This document shows positions 36,150 through 44,334 of a DNA stretch of 64,000 bases, one piece after another (positions within the stretch are counted from its first letter, which is position 1; every line of letters starts with the position of its first letter). This stretch comes from an uncultured Eubacteriales bacterium (GTDB taxonomy: Bacteria; Bacillota; Clostridia; Lachnospirales; Cellulosilyticaceae), in NCBI GenBank assembly GCA_900551325.1, contig URVM01000001.1, positions 1-64,000 on the forward strand, read 5' to 3'. Below the pieces are notes generated by a model. The model was not told the DNA's origin, did no database searches, and saw only the letters and a list, made by a program, of their open reading frames with translations. The translations under genes and the position numbers were made by a program.

Positions 36150-36600
36150 TGGCAAACATTCCCTTTGGTTCACCTTTTGTAAATGTTTTATTCATTTTGC
36201 TCTTAACTTCTAACTTTGCTTTTGGACTTACCTAGCTACAACTGTACCATTTAGGTTTCTTTAAGTGAAAGGGATACCGCTAAGTATTTATCACTGCTAG
36301 TAGCTAAATGTACGAGTGTACATAGGGCTTACCTTGGGCTTGGTTATAGGTATTATGGCTTTAATGAATTTAACATTATGTATAGTGAATAGATAGGATA
36401 GTATTTATACTGCAACAACTTTATTGCCACCATAAAATTGAGCAGTTATGTGAGAAAAGTTTTCCCATCTTCGTGGGGGGAGAACAAAAACTAGAAATCT
36501 CTTCTCATACAAACATAGACCTTCAAATCTGCCTAGGATTTCTTTGAAGTTCTATGCCTATAAGCTTGTAAGTTAAAAACATTTAAAATATAAGCTTGTC
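36150..36600 (-). ncRNA. Candidate long non-coding RNA between hsmA and glmS
   Basis: About 450 bases without a credible frame lie between two strong terminators. On the minus strand several hairpins are visible: CATAGA...TCTATG with an inner GAAATC/GATTT near 36500-36545, GAGAAGAGATTTC followed by GTTCTCCCCCCACG and TGGGAAAAC, and AACATT/AATGTT near 36155-36190. The direct repeat TATAAGCTTGT occurs twice near 36560-36600. It does not show the conserved words of RNase P RNA, tmRNA or SRP RNA that I looked for. The terminator at 36074-36146 implies that the region is transcribed. Confidence 0.4.
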
Positions 36601-36618
36601 CAATCTTTGTATATAAGT

Positions 36619-36669
36619 ACAAAATCTGGTGTAGCTACTTATAATATACTAGCTCCACCAGATTTTGTC
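36619..36669. terminator. Terminator after the hsmRA-like operon
   Basis: ACAAAATCTGGTG pairs with CACCAGATTTTGT and the pairing continues inward with TAGCT/AGCTA elements. It lies 52 bases past the hsmA-like stop. Confidence 0.78.
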
Positions 36670-36720
36670 AATACTATTTTCTTAATAATTTATAATTTTG
36701 TTAAATATTTTATACAATTA

Positions 36721-37101
36721 TTATTTCATTCCAATATACATACCGATAAAGTAAGGGATAAGCCATATAGCCCATACAATAATACTAAATTTGTGGAAAG
36801 ATTGTTTTTTAGCTGCATCATTTTTATAAAGTACCCATGTTGCCCATCCTGCATGGAATAACATTAGTACAATAGCGATAAAGCCTGTAATACCGTGAAT
36901 AGGAGATGCTGCTACAGTTGAAGCTTTAGCAATTGCTCCCATTGTTAGTGTGCCTAATGTATCACACACTAAACCTAACCAGAAAATGATTACATGTTTC
37001 TTTTGAAGTGTACCTGCTTTTCTCTCACCAAATACACCTATAGTGTAGAATACTAAAGCCAATGTAATTGTTACGATTGCAAAAATTAATTTTGGTTCCA
37101 T
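36721..37101 (-). CDS. hsmA: HsmA-family heme-associated membrane protein
   Basis: The 126-residue protein has four helices and matches the HsmA/TIGR03987 family. It contains FYTIGVFGERKAGTLQKKH, FWLGLVCDTLGTLTM and HGITGFIAIVLMLFHAGWATWVLY, with conserved His residues within or next to helices that are candidates for heme binding. In C. difficile HsmA captures heme and protects against its toxicity and oxidative stress, under the MarR regulator HsmR. Here the MarR gene overlaps its start by one base, the same arrangement. Assignment of the symbol rests on family and context. Confidence 0.82.
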   Translation of the reverse strand: MEPKLIFAIVTITLALVFYTIGVFGERKAGTLQKKHVIIFWLGLVCDTLGTLTMGAIAKASTVAASPIHGITGFIAIVLMLFHAGWATWVLYKNDAAKKQSFHKFSIIVWAIWLIPYFIGMYIGMK

Positions 37102-37541
37102 TATTTATCCTCTTCTTTCATCTTATATGTTAAAAGTTCTAGAGCTTTGGTAATATATGTTACCTCTTCATCTGTTAAACTTTCTAATACTTTGTTAAAA
37201 CTATGATTCATACTTTTTTTAAAACTTATGGCAAAGTTCATTCCTTTTTCGGTAAAAGTAATATAAGTGTTACGTTTATCCGTAGCTCTTTTTTCCTTTT
37301 GAAGATAGCCTGCATCTTCTAAACGCCCCACTATACCTGAAACAGTTGCTTTTGATAGGGAGAGCTCCTCACACAGCTGTGAACTTGTCATTTCTTTGTT
37401 ATGTGCAATAAGCTTCATCACTAATATTTGTTGGGGTGTTAAACCACTTTCTTTCATACCACTACCTATTTGACAATGCATATTTGAGTAAATCTCTTTA
37501 ATAAGCATCATCATATGAAAACTTTTTTCTGCCCTACTCAT
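37101..37541 (-). CDS. hsmR: MarR-family regulator, HsmR-like
   Basis: The 146-residue MarR protein has the winged HTH MTSSQLCEELSLSKATVSGIVGRLEDAGYLQKEKRATDKRNTYI with the family DxR-type wing. Dimerisation helices flank it. It overlaps the hsmA-like gene at its 3' end and lies 12 bases after the membrane protein gene at 37554, so it is the middle gene of a three-gene operon. The operator at 38009-38026 in the operon promoter is the likely target; heme as ligand is inferred from the C. difficile pair. Confidence 0.85.
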   Translation of the reverse strand: MSRAEKSFHMMMLIKEIYSNMHCQIGSGMKESGLTPQQILVMKLIAHNKEMTSSQLCEELSLSKATVSGIVGRLEDAGYLQKEKRATDKRNTYITFTEKGMNFAISFKKSMNHSFNKVLESLTDEEVTYITKALELLTYKMKEEDK

Positions 37542-37553
37542 TCTATACCTCCA

Positions 37554-37994
37554 TTAACTTATAGTTTCATTCCACTTCCACCAACCTAGAATAAAACATA
37601 GACCACCACCAAAAAGTGCTGTGCCAAGTCCTACATAAAAAGGTCCCCAGTATAGTGGATTAATAAAACTTGTAGAGCGAATAACAATACCTAAAGTCAT
37701 CATAAATGCCATAATCATATAGCCTTTTACATCAAAAAAAGCAAACGCACATATTTTTTCTTTAGTACTTGCTATAATACGCTTCTCATGTTTTCTTGCC
37801 ATCTTCCTAAAGATAAATTTAAAGAAAATACCAAACACCACTATAGCCACTACTGCTGAGATCATCCAATTATTCGGTGTATGAAATAGGGCCTCATAAC
37901 CTAATTTCATGATCATACTTCCTGCCATCATCCATACTATAGCAGCAATAAACATTAAAGTTCTTTTTGAACATCTAGGCACAAAATAATTCAT
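37554..37994 (-). CDS. Four-helix membrane protein, first gene of the hsmRA-like operon
   Basis: The 146-residue protein has four predicted helices, two in each half, separated by the basic cytosolic stretch RKMARKHEKRIIASTKEK. Start sequence MNYFVPRCSKR. No family is recognised. Its position directly behind the operator and in front of the MarR and HsmA genes suggests a part in the same response, perhaps heme or drug stress. Confidence 0.75.
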   Translation of the reverse strand: MNYFVPRCSKRTLMFIAAIVWMMAGSMIMKLGYEALFHTPNNWMISAVVAIVVFGIFFKFIFRKMARKHEKRIIASTKEKICAFAFFDVKGYMIMAFMMTLGIVIRSTSFINPLYWGPFYVGLGTALFGGGLCFILGWWKWNETIS

Positions 37995-38008
37995 AATATC
38001 ACCTCTTT

Positions 38009-38026
38009 TAGTTCGTATGCGAACTA
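38009..38026. promoter_or_regulatory. Operator dyad of the hsmRA-like operon
   Basis: TAGTTCG, four bases, CGAACTA is a perfect inverted repeat between the -10 box and the ribosome site of the first gene. Size and place fit a MarR-protein operator, so autorepression by the operon's own MarR protein is likely. Confidence 0.75.
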
Positions 38027-38038
38027 TTTTGCTTTTTT

Positions 38039-38067
38039 AGTTTATGCCTTTTATGATTATTTGTCAA
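38039..38067 (-). promoter_or_regulatory. Promoter of the hsmRA-like operon
   Basis: On the minus strand TTGACA (38062-38067), 17 bases, TAAACT (38039-38044). The dyad at 38009-38026 lies about 13 bases past the -10 box, over the transcription start. Confidence 0.82.
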
Positions 38068-38115
38068 CTACTATTTTTATATTTTTATTTATTTTAAACA
38101 TCAATATAATTATTA

Positions 38116-38175
38116 TAAAAAGCCAACTTCAGTGAGTACCTATTTTATTTAGGTGCTTACTTAAGTTGGCTTTTA
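38116..38175. terminator. Terminator after the PepSY protein gene
   Basis: AAAAGCCAACTT pairs with AAGTTGGCTTTT and the stem continues through GTACC/GGTGC and CTAT/ATAG-like steps. The AAGCCAACTTAAG arm is the same word as in the terminator at 36074-36146. Confidence 0.8.
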
Positions 38176-38185
38176 AGTTTACTTT

Positions 38186-39184
38186 TTAATCATCGTCCTC
38201 ATCTTTATCATCATCTTCTTCATCGTCGTCATCATTTTGTACTTGGTTGCTTGTTTCTTTCTTACTTTCTAGATTAGAGTTGGCGGTAGTGTCTTTATTA
38301 GGTTTTACAGCAGGATTTATAATAGGCTTTTTATGATTCTCATCATTGTTGTCTTCATCATCCTCTTCTTCCATTTCCATATCTATAATTTGTCCTGTTA
38401 CTGTATCAATTTCAAACTCATACTCCATACCACCACTTATTAAAGTGATTTCTGCTATAGTTTTCCCATCATCTGTATCTAATTCAAATTCTGTTACTTT
38501 CCCATTTCCTAATGCACCCTCTGGTAATTTACCACCTATTAAATCTTTGATTTGATCTAAAATAGGCTTATTAGGATCAAATACAGGCTTTTCTTCTGAT
38601 GGTTTCCATATAGATGTACTTGTAGTTTGTTCTACTTTAGCATTTTCAGGATTTACATAGACTTTAGATAAGTAGTCACCTTCTTGAATAGTTACTTCAT
38701 ATACCCAGTAACCATCTTTTTTGACAAGTTCATTCTTTACAGTCTTTCCATGTAAAAATTGATTATTAGCAATTTCTATTGCTTTTTGCTCACTTAAATG
38801 AGGTATGTAAGCTGTACTTCCATCTACACGATTTGCTGTTTGTTGGTCTTTAATGATAGCATTATTTTGATTTGTTGTTACTACCTTTCCTGTATAAGCA
38901 TCTATTGTAGCAATAAAAGAACTATTCTCTCCTAAATACCTTACTTGATAATATGCCTTATCTCCTACAACAACTAATCTTGTGTCATCGTATTTTGCTC
39001 CTACAGGTGCTATTTTATTTCCTATTTTACCTGCTTCTTTTTCTCCTATTGTCTCTACAGGCTTTGAAGTGATTGCCTTTACCACTACCTCTTTTTTAAG
39101 ATTTGTCTGAACTGGTAAAGCATAGGTAGAAGTTACTCCAACTATACATCCCATTGCTAAAAGTGCTGCTGTAAACTTTCTCAT
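38186..39184 (-). CDS. Secreted PepSY-repeat protein with strongly acidic tail
   Basis: The 332-residue protein has a signal peptide (about residues 1-22). Three PepSY-like units follow, seen as SFIATIDAYTGKVVTTNQ, SKVYVNPENAKVEQTT and YEFEIDTVTGQIIDMEMEEED. A lysine/asparagine-rich linker leads to a tail of almost only Asp and Glu (last 20 residues). PepSY modules often inhibit or bind proteases at the cell surface. It is transcribed divergently from sigI-rsgI, whose RsgI also ends in an Asp-rich array, so the two may share Ca2+ or wall binding and regulation (inference). GGGAGG precedes the ATG. Confidence 0.85.
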   Translation of the reverse strand: MRKFTAALLAMGCIVGVTSTYALPVQTNLKKEVVVKAITSKPVETIGEKEAGKIGNKIAPVGAKYDDTRLVVVGDKAYYQVRYLGENSSFIATIDAYTGKVVTTNQNNAIIKDQQTANRVDGSTAYIPHLSEQKAIEIANNQFLHGKTVKNELVKKDGYWVYEVTIQEGDYLSKVYVNPENAKVEQTTSTSIWKPSEEKPVFDPNKPILDQIKDLIGGKLPEGALGNGKVTEFELDTDDGKTIAEITLISGGMEYEFEIDTVTGQIIDMEMEEEDDEDNNDENHKKPIINPAVKPNKDTTANSNLESKKETSNQVQNDDDDEEDDDKDEDDD

Positions 39185-39338
39185 TTTTCTTCCTCCCTTT
39201 TCATAGTTTTAATATAAGATACAAATGTTATAATTTATTTGGGTAACCTTTTAAACAACAATATATTTTTTTAGTTCCCTAAAATCTATATCTTATTGGT
39301 ATTCTATAGATAAGCTTATATAAAAATGGAGGTAAAAA

Positions 39339-39995
39339 ATGTCCTTTCATTTATTCGTAAATGGTCAAGACTATACAAATATAAACCAACTCATTGAAAA
39401 CTATATCCCTTTCATCATTAAACAAGTCTCTAGTGTTACAAAACGCTATGTATATATAGAAAATGATGAAACTTTTAGTGTAGGCCTTTTGGCTTTCTAT
39501 GAAGCAATTTGCAAATATGATGACTCAAGAGGCAACTTTCTTTCCTTTGCTCAATTAGTCATTTCAAGCCGTATTAAAAACTACCTTAAAGCAGAACACA
39601 ATCACTCAAATTTAACCTTTTTAGAAGACTTACCTGAGTTTGACCTAGAGTCTTATTGTTCTTCTCCTATCGAAGATCAAGATTTACTTTGTCTAGAAAT
39701 AGAAAATTTAAATGGCTTATTAAAGAACTTTGGCTTTACCTTAGAGCATGTTGCCAAAGAAGCTCCAAAGCATACAACTACTAGACAAACAGCTGTTGAA
39801 CTTGGATACAAAGTTAGCACAGACTCTCCTCTTGTAAACTGGATGTATACAAAGAAAAGACTTCCTATCACTCAAATAATAGAAAAATATCATGCTACAA
39901 AAAAGATTATTCATAGAAGCAAAAAATTTATCATTACTGTCATCATTATTTTTGATAAGAACTTTAGAAATTTAAAGCTTTGGATAAGGAGGTAA
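39339..39995 (+). CDS. sigI: SigI-family alternative sigma factor
   Basis: This 218-residue sigma-70 relative of the SigI group contains ENYIPFIIKQVSSVTKRYVYIENDETFSVGLLAFYEAICKYDDSRGNFLSFAQLVISSRIKNYL (region 2). The C-terminal segment ITQIIEKYHATKKIIHRSKKFIITVIII corresponds to the SigI-specific C-terminal HTH. It is somewhat shorter than B. subtilis SigI (about 250). GGAGG lies before the ATG, and the rsgI gene starts four bases after its stop. In cellulolytic clostridia such pairs switch on cell-surface and polysaccharide-degrading genes. Confidence 0.9.
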   Translation: MSFHLFVNGQDYTNINQLIENYIPFIIKQVSSVTKRYVYIENDETFSVGLLAFYEAICKYDDSRGNFLSFAQLVISSRIKNYLKAEHNHSNLTFLEDLPEFDLESYCSSPIEDQDLLCLEIENLNGLLKNFGFTLEHVAKEAPKHTTTRQTAVELGYKVSTDSPLVNWMYTKKRLPITQIIEKYHATKKIIHRSKKFIITVIIIFDKNFRNLKLWIRR

Positions 39996-39998
39996 ACT

Positions 39999-41318
39999 AT
40001 GCTACTAAAAGGAATCGTTATATCTATACATACGCACTATGCCATTGCACTTACACAAGATGGTGGCTTTTATAAGATTAAACTTAAAGAAGGCTTAAAA
40101 GTGGGTAATCAAATTTTCATCTTAGAAGAAGACCTTTATACTTCATCTATTCCACATAACTTTTCATATTATAGTAAAGTTATTTTACCTTTAGCTGCTT
40201 GTTTTCTTGCCTTCTTATTATCTAGCTTTTACATAAGTCACCAGTCTTATTCCGTTGTATCTATTGATATTAATCCAAGTATAGAGCTTGTACTTAATAA
40301 GAAAGCTAAAGTCCAAAAAGTTCTTACTCTAAACAAAGATGCTAGCAAGTTAAATCTTTCTATATTAGTTGGACACAATCTACCAGATGCCCTTTCTATA
40401 TACAAGCAAGGTATAGTAGATGCAGGCTATAAATTAAAAGAGGATACCCTTCTAGTCAGCTTTGCTCCTTTAAAAAGAAATGCAGAAGTGTTTATACCAC
40501 AAGTTCAAGAACAACTTGTACAAACGTTTAATGAAAGCAATATCATCTTCTTAGAATCTAATCAGTCAGATTATAAACTTGCAAAAAAGCAGGCTATTAG
40601 CTTAGGGCGTTACAAAGCAAATGCTTTAGGAGAACATCTACTATCACCTTCCCAACTTCATACTTATTCGGTTGAAGAGTTAGTAAAAGAATTAAATTTA
40701 GAGTCCTTCACTTTGCCATCCTCTACTTCATCTAATACAAACAATCTAGATTCTAGTGAGCCTATTCTTTCTAAAGATACGCCTTTAAATAAAAATATGG
40801 ATATTCACAAAGACAGTAACTTAATTGCACATATTAATCCTTACAAGAAATTTAATACTAACTCTGACTTTAATGATAGAGAATTAAACAATGGCAAAGA
40901 CCTAAATACTAGTAATGACTCTGATGGCAAGAAAAACTATGGTGATAGCAAGACTTCTATTAACCACAAACTCTTTGGTGATAATAAGAACTCTAATGAT
41001 GATCAGGATTCTGACGATGATAAGAACTCTAACTATGATAAGAACTCTAACGACGATAGGGACTCTAACGACGATCAGGACTCTAACGACGATCAGGACT
41101 CTAATGACGATCAGGACTCTAATGACGATCAGGACTCTAATGACGATAGGGACTCTGATGATGATAAGGACTCTAACGGCGATAAGGGTCCTGGCGATAA
41201 TAAGGACTCTGACGATGATAAGGACTCTGACGATGATAAAGACTCTGACGATGATAAAGACTCTGACGATGATAAAGACTCTGACGATAATCAGGATTCT
41301 GTTGATGATGAGGAATGA
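39999..41318 (+). CDS. rsgI: RsgI-type transmembrane anti-sigma factor with Asp-rich repeat ectodomain
   Basis: The 439-residue protein has a cytoplasmic RsgI N-terminal domain (residues 1-55) to bind SigI, one membrane helix (about 59-80) and an extracellular part that starts with SVVSIDINPSIELVLN. The N92-P93 bond in DINPS is the position where RsgI proteins cleave themselves before regulated proteolysis. A helical DUF-like region follows. From about residue 328 come some 18 units of six residues, mostly DSNDDQ or DSDDDK, encoded by an 18-bp tandem repeat at about 40985-41310. Other RsgI proteins end in carbohydrate-binding domains; this one has an acidic array instead. AGGAGG precedes the ATG. 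Confidence 0.9.
   Translation: MLLKGIVISIHTHYAIALTQDGGFYKIKLKEGLKVGNQIFILEEDLYTSSIPHNFSYYSKVILPLAACFLAFLLSSFYISHQSYSVVSIDINPSIELVLNKKAKVQKVLTLNKDASKLNLSILVGHNLPDALSIYKQGIVDAGYKLKEDTLLVSFAPLKRNAEVFIPQVQEQLVQTFNESNIIFLESNQSDYKLAKKQAISLGRYKANALGEHLLSPSQLHTYSVEELVKELNLESFTLPSSTSSNTNNLDSSEPILSKDTPLNKNMDIHKDSNLIAHINPYKKFNTNSDFNDRELNNGKDLNTSNDSDGKKNYGDSKTSINHKLFGDNKNSNDDQDSDDDKNSNYDKNSNDDRDSNDDQDSNDDQDSNDDQDSNDDQDSNDDRDSDDDKDSNGDKGPGDNKDSDDDKDSDDDKDSDDDKDSDDDKDSDDNQDSVDDEE
40985..41310 (+). repeat. 18-bp tandem repeat array inside rsgI
   Basis: About 18 copies of a GAC-TCT-AAC-GAC-GAT-CAG-like unit, in two variant blocks (DSNDDQ first, DSDDDK later), interrupted by one diverged unit GPGDNK. The period keeps other frames free of stops on both strands, which creates long spurious frames. 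Confidence 0.92.
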
Positions 41319-41421
41319 AATGATAGCAATAACCCTAACAACCATAAAATTAATGAATACCTCTATGAATCAGTTTATTCATAACTATCCTAACTAAATT
41401 TCTGTAGGCATTATACGTAAC

Positions 41422-41459
41422 TTAAGAATTTCTTAAGAATATTTATATTTGTTTATAAT
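41422..41459 (+). promoter_or_regulatory. Response-regulator box and promoter of the two-component operon
   Basis: TTAAGAA occurs at 41422-41428 and 41433-41439, 11 bases apart, the one-turn spacing expected for an OmpR/PhoB-type dimer. TATAAT follows at 41454-41459, so the box occupies the place of the -35 element. Activation of its own operon by the response regulator is the natural reading. Confidence 0.65.
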
Positions 41460-41515
41460 TATTTTATGTTAGTATAACTTTATAGATATCTATTAAAATG
41501 TTTTGGAGGCTTCTC

Positions 41516-42217
41516 ATGAATACGTACAATATACTGGTTGTAGAAGATGAAAAAGAAATTGCAGATGCAATAGAAGTATACTTACATAATCAAAATTATA
41601 AGGTTTTTAAAGCTTCTAATGGCCTAGACGCCTTAGAAACTTTTAAGACAGAGCTTATTCATTTAGTGATTATGGATATTATGATGCCTATTATGGATGG
41701 TATTCAAGCAACTTTAGAGCTTAGAAAGATAAGTACTGTTCCTATTATTATGCTTTCTGCTAAATCAGAAGATATGGACAAAATATGGGGGCTTAATATT
41801 GGAGCAGATGACTATATTACAAAACCCTTTAATCCTATGGAGCTTCTTGCTAGGGTGCATTCTAACTTACGCCGCTATACATCCTATGCACCACTTGCTA
41901 CACATACCTCTAAGCATTTACTTACTCTAGGTGATATTACACTTAATGATGAGGCTAAAGAGGTGTATGTAGACGATAAGCTTATAAAGCTTACCCCTAT
42001 TGAATATGGTATTTTGCATCTTCTTATGCAGCACCCTGGTCGCGTCTTTTCCATTGAAGAAATTTATGGCTTTGTTTGGAATGAGCCTGCCTATAGTCCT
42101 GATACAGTAACCGTACATATTCGTCATATTCGGGAAAAAATTGAAATTAATCCTAAAGAACCAAAATATTTAAAGGTGGTGTGGGGTATTGGATACAAAT
42201 TCGAACAACAAAATTAA
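41516..42217 (+). CDS. OmpR/VanR-type response regulator
   Basis: The 233-residue protein has a receiver with VVEDEKEIADAIEVYL (acidic pair), LVIMDIMMPIMDG (phospho-Asp), IIMLSAKSEDMDKIWGLNIGADDYITKPFNPMELLARV (Thr/Ser and Lys switch residues), then a winged-helix domain ending HIRHIREKIEINPKEPKYLKVVWGIGYKF. The ATG at 41516 has GGAGG eight bases before it. It overlaps the kinase gene, which starts inside it in another frame. Confidence 0.95.
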   Translation: MNTYNILVVEDEKEIADAIEVYLHNQNYKVFKASNGLDALETFKTELIHLVIMDIMMPIMDGIQATLELRKISTVPIIMLSAKSEDMDKIWGLNIGADDYITKPFNPMELLARVHSNLRRYTSYAPLATHTSKHLLTLGDITLNDEAKEVYVDDKLIKLTPIEYGILHLLMQHPGRVFSIEEIYGFVWNEPAYSPDTVTVHIRHIREKIEINPKEPKYLKVVWGIGYKFEQQN

Positions 42218-44216
42218 CATATTTGGTAAAATAAAAAAGTTGGTTCATCCTTTAATTTTAAGTCTTATCTTTTCACTTATCATTACTAGTCTTTACCCAA
42301 TTTTAAAAGAGAATTATATATCCGAAGAAGTAAATACAAAAGCTTATTTATCTAGTCAAACTTTTGCCGATACACTTGTAGAATTAACCTCTTATCTAGA
42401 ACAAACTAAGTTAAGAGGTATAGATTCCTATGATCCTCGTTTCGAAGGCTTTACAAATCTACAATATTACATGGTCAATCGTAATACTGGTCATAGTGCT
42501 ACTAATGTGTCAGGTTTAAATGATTCTCTCTTAGATACTTTTAGGAAAAGTAGTAAATATAATTTAAAACTTAAATACAGTGGAGGTTCATTCTCTATTT
42601 CTGGTTCTATGATAGAATTATTAAAACCTACTCCATTCAAATCCTTAAGTTATAGTAATTTAGATGTGTATTATATGATTCCCTCTACCTTTACTGATAA
42701 TGATGATTTTATTATACGTAATGTACAAGCTATGGAGATTATTCCTTCTGCTCAACTTTTTTTAATCATTATAGTTCTCTTGCTAGCTACTTTAATTTGC
42801 TTTAATAGCTTTATTCCTTATAAAATACAAAAAGAATTTAGTATATATCAAAGATATCTAACATTGTCCATCGAGTGGAAGCTTTTATTTTTGCTACTAC
42901 CTCCTACTCTGTTTTATCTCTTTTTAGGTGGTATTGCTGATGAACTATCTAGTGTCTTTTATATAAATCGTTTACTAATAGACACATACTTACCTTACTA
43001 TATAGTAAGTATGTTTTTTAGCTTTATAACTTGCTTAGTCTTGCTCCTAACCCAACTTTGTATAAAGGAAATCCATTACATAGGCTTTAAAGAAGGTTTA
43101 TTGGCACGTTCTTATTGCTTTAAATTTATAAAACTATTTTTACCAAGCACAAAAAAACTTTATCCTACTTTGAAACGCAAAATAATACCTATTTTTCAAA
43201 TAGATATTACCTCTTACAATCCTGCTCAAATATTAGCACTATCTTGTTTTTCTTTTGTCTTTTGCTTCATTGTAATTCTTATGGCCGATTGGTTTCATTT
43301 TATAGGGTATGCTACAATAAGTATTTTATATGCTTGCCTCTTTTGCTATATTTTGTCTAAACTACTTAAAGCCTTAGAACAGCTTTATCATAGAACAAAT
43401 CAATTAGCCGATGGTAACTTTGAGCAAAGTGTATGTGAGGATGTTGGTTCTTTTGCTCCTCTTTTTAGTAATTTAGAAGTGATTCACCATACCTTTAAGG
43501 AGGCTGTTATCCAAGAAGTAAAAAGCCAAAATATGAAGACTGAACTGATTTCCAATATCTCACATGACTTAAAAACACCACTTACTTCTATTATTAATTA
43601 TGTAGATTTCTTAAAAGATGAAAACTTAACACCTGAAAAAAGGCGTGAGTACTTAGCTATACTAGATAAAAAATCTATACGTCTTAAATCTCTTATTGAA
43701 GACCTTTTTGAAGCTAGTAAAGCTGCTAGTGGAAATATTGAACTCCAATTAGAAAATCTTGACCTTGTAGCTCTCTTAAAGCAAACTCTAGGAGAACTTA
43801 GTGAAAAACTAGAAGTTCACAACCTTCAGCTACGTACAACTTTTCCAGACACTAAATGTTTATCTTATTTAGATGGTAGACGTACCTATCGTATCTTTGA
43901 AAATCTTATTTCTAACATATCAAAGTATGCCCAACCTGGTTCTCGTGTTTATATACAAGTTGTTCAACACGATACAAATATAGAAGTTATCTTTAAAAAC
44001 ATATCTGCTTATGAAATGACCTTTGATGCTACCACTATTACAGATCGCTTTAACCGTGGGGATGCTTCTAGACATACTGAAGGTTCAGGACTTGGGTTAG
44101 CCATTGCCAAAAGTCTTACAGAACTTCAAGATGGTAATTTTGAGATTTATATTGATGGAGACTTATTTAAAGTGACTCTTACTTTTCCTTCTATTACCGA
44201 AGCTTTTCCTTTATAG
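42189..44216 (+). CDS. Sensor histidine kinase with multi-helix membrane region
   Basis: The 675-residue kinase begins with one helix (about residues 17-37) and an extracellular region of some 130 residues. About five further helices lie between 185 and 395 without a loop domain, then a HAMP-like linker (HRTNQLADGNFEQ). The HisKA box is ELISNISHDLKTPLTSIINYVDFLK, the ATPase N box RIFENLISNISKYAQPG and the G box SGLGLAIAKSLTELQDG. It starts at TTG 42189, overlapping the response regulator by 29 bases; no ATG in front of the first helix exists. The many helices resemble kinases that sense envelope stress or antimicrobial peptides, but no transporter partner is adjacent. Confidence 0.9.
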   Translation: MDTNSNNKINIFGKIKKLVHPLILSLIFSLIITSLYPILKENYISEEVNTKAYLSSQTFADTLVELTSYLEQTKLRGIDSYDPRFEGFTNLQYYMVNRNTGHSATNVSGLNDSLLDTFRKSSKYNLKLKYSGGSFSISGSMIELLKPTPFKSLSYSNLDVYYMIPSTFTDNDDFIIRNVQAMEIIPSAQLFLIIIVLLLATLICFNSFIPYKIQKEFSIYQRYLTLSIEWKLLFLLLPPTLFYLFLGGIADELSSVFYINRLLIDTYLPYYIVSMFFSFITCLVLLLTQLCIKEIHYIGFKEGLLARSYCFKFIKLFLPSTKKLYPTLKRKIIPIFQIDITSYNPAQILALSCFSFVFCFIVILMADWFHFIGYATISILYACLFCYILSKLLKALEQLYHRTNQLADGNFEQSVCEDVGSFAPLFSNLEVIHHTFKEAVIQEVKSQNMKTELISNISHDLKTPLTSIINYVDFLKDENLTPEKRREYLAILDKKSIRLKSLIEDLFEASKAASGNIELQLENLDLVALLKQTLGELSEKLEVHNLQLRTTFPDTKCLSYLDGRRTYRIFENLISNISKYAQPGSRVYIQVVQHDTNIEVIFKNISAYEMTFDATTITDRFNRGDASRHTEGSGLGLAIAKSLTELQDGNFEIYIDGDLFKVTLTFPSITEAFPL

Positions 44217-44265
44217 AAGTCATTCCTTCAATATAACGCACTCTTTCTTTTAATACTTAAATACT

Positions 44266-44303
44266 AAAAAGGCAAGCACTTTGATTAGTGCTTGCCTTTT
44301 AAT
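44266..44303. terminator. Bidirectional terminator between convergent operons
   Basis: AAAAGGCAAGCACT pairs with AGTGCTTGCCTTTT across a six-base loop. It ends the two-component operon and the O-acylation operon. Confidence 0.92.
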
Positions 44304-44334
44304 ATACATTCATTTATATAACCTGCTTATATCA

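Noticed and set aside
36150..36600. RNase P RNA, tmRNA, SRP RNA or a T-box in the gene-less stretch upstream of glmS
   Set aside because: The conserved words of these RNAs that I looked for (for example GAGGAAAGTCC, or the T-box AGGGTGG) are absent on both strands.
40902..41397. Long alternative frames on both strands across the rsgI repeat (for example Val/Ile/Arg-rich on the minus strand)
   Set aside because: They exist only because the 18-bp repeat has no stop in any of these frames. They have no ribosome site, and the composition is an artefact of the Asp-rich array.
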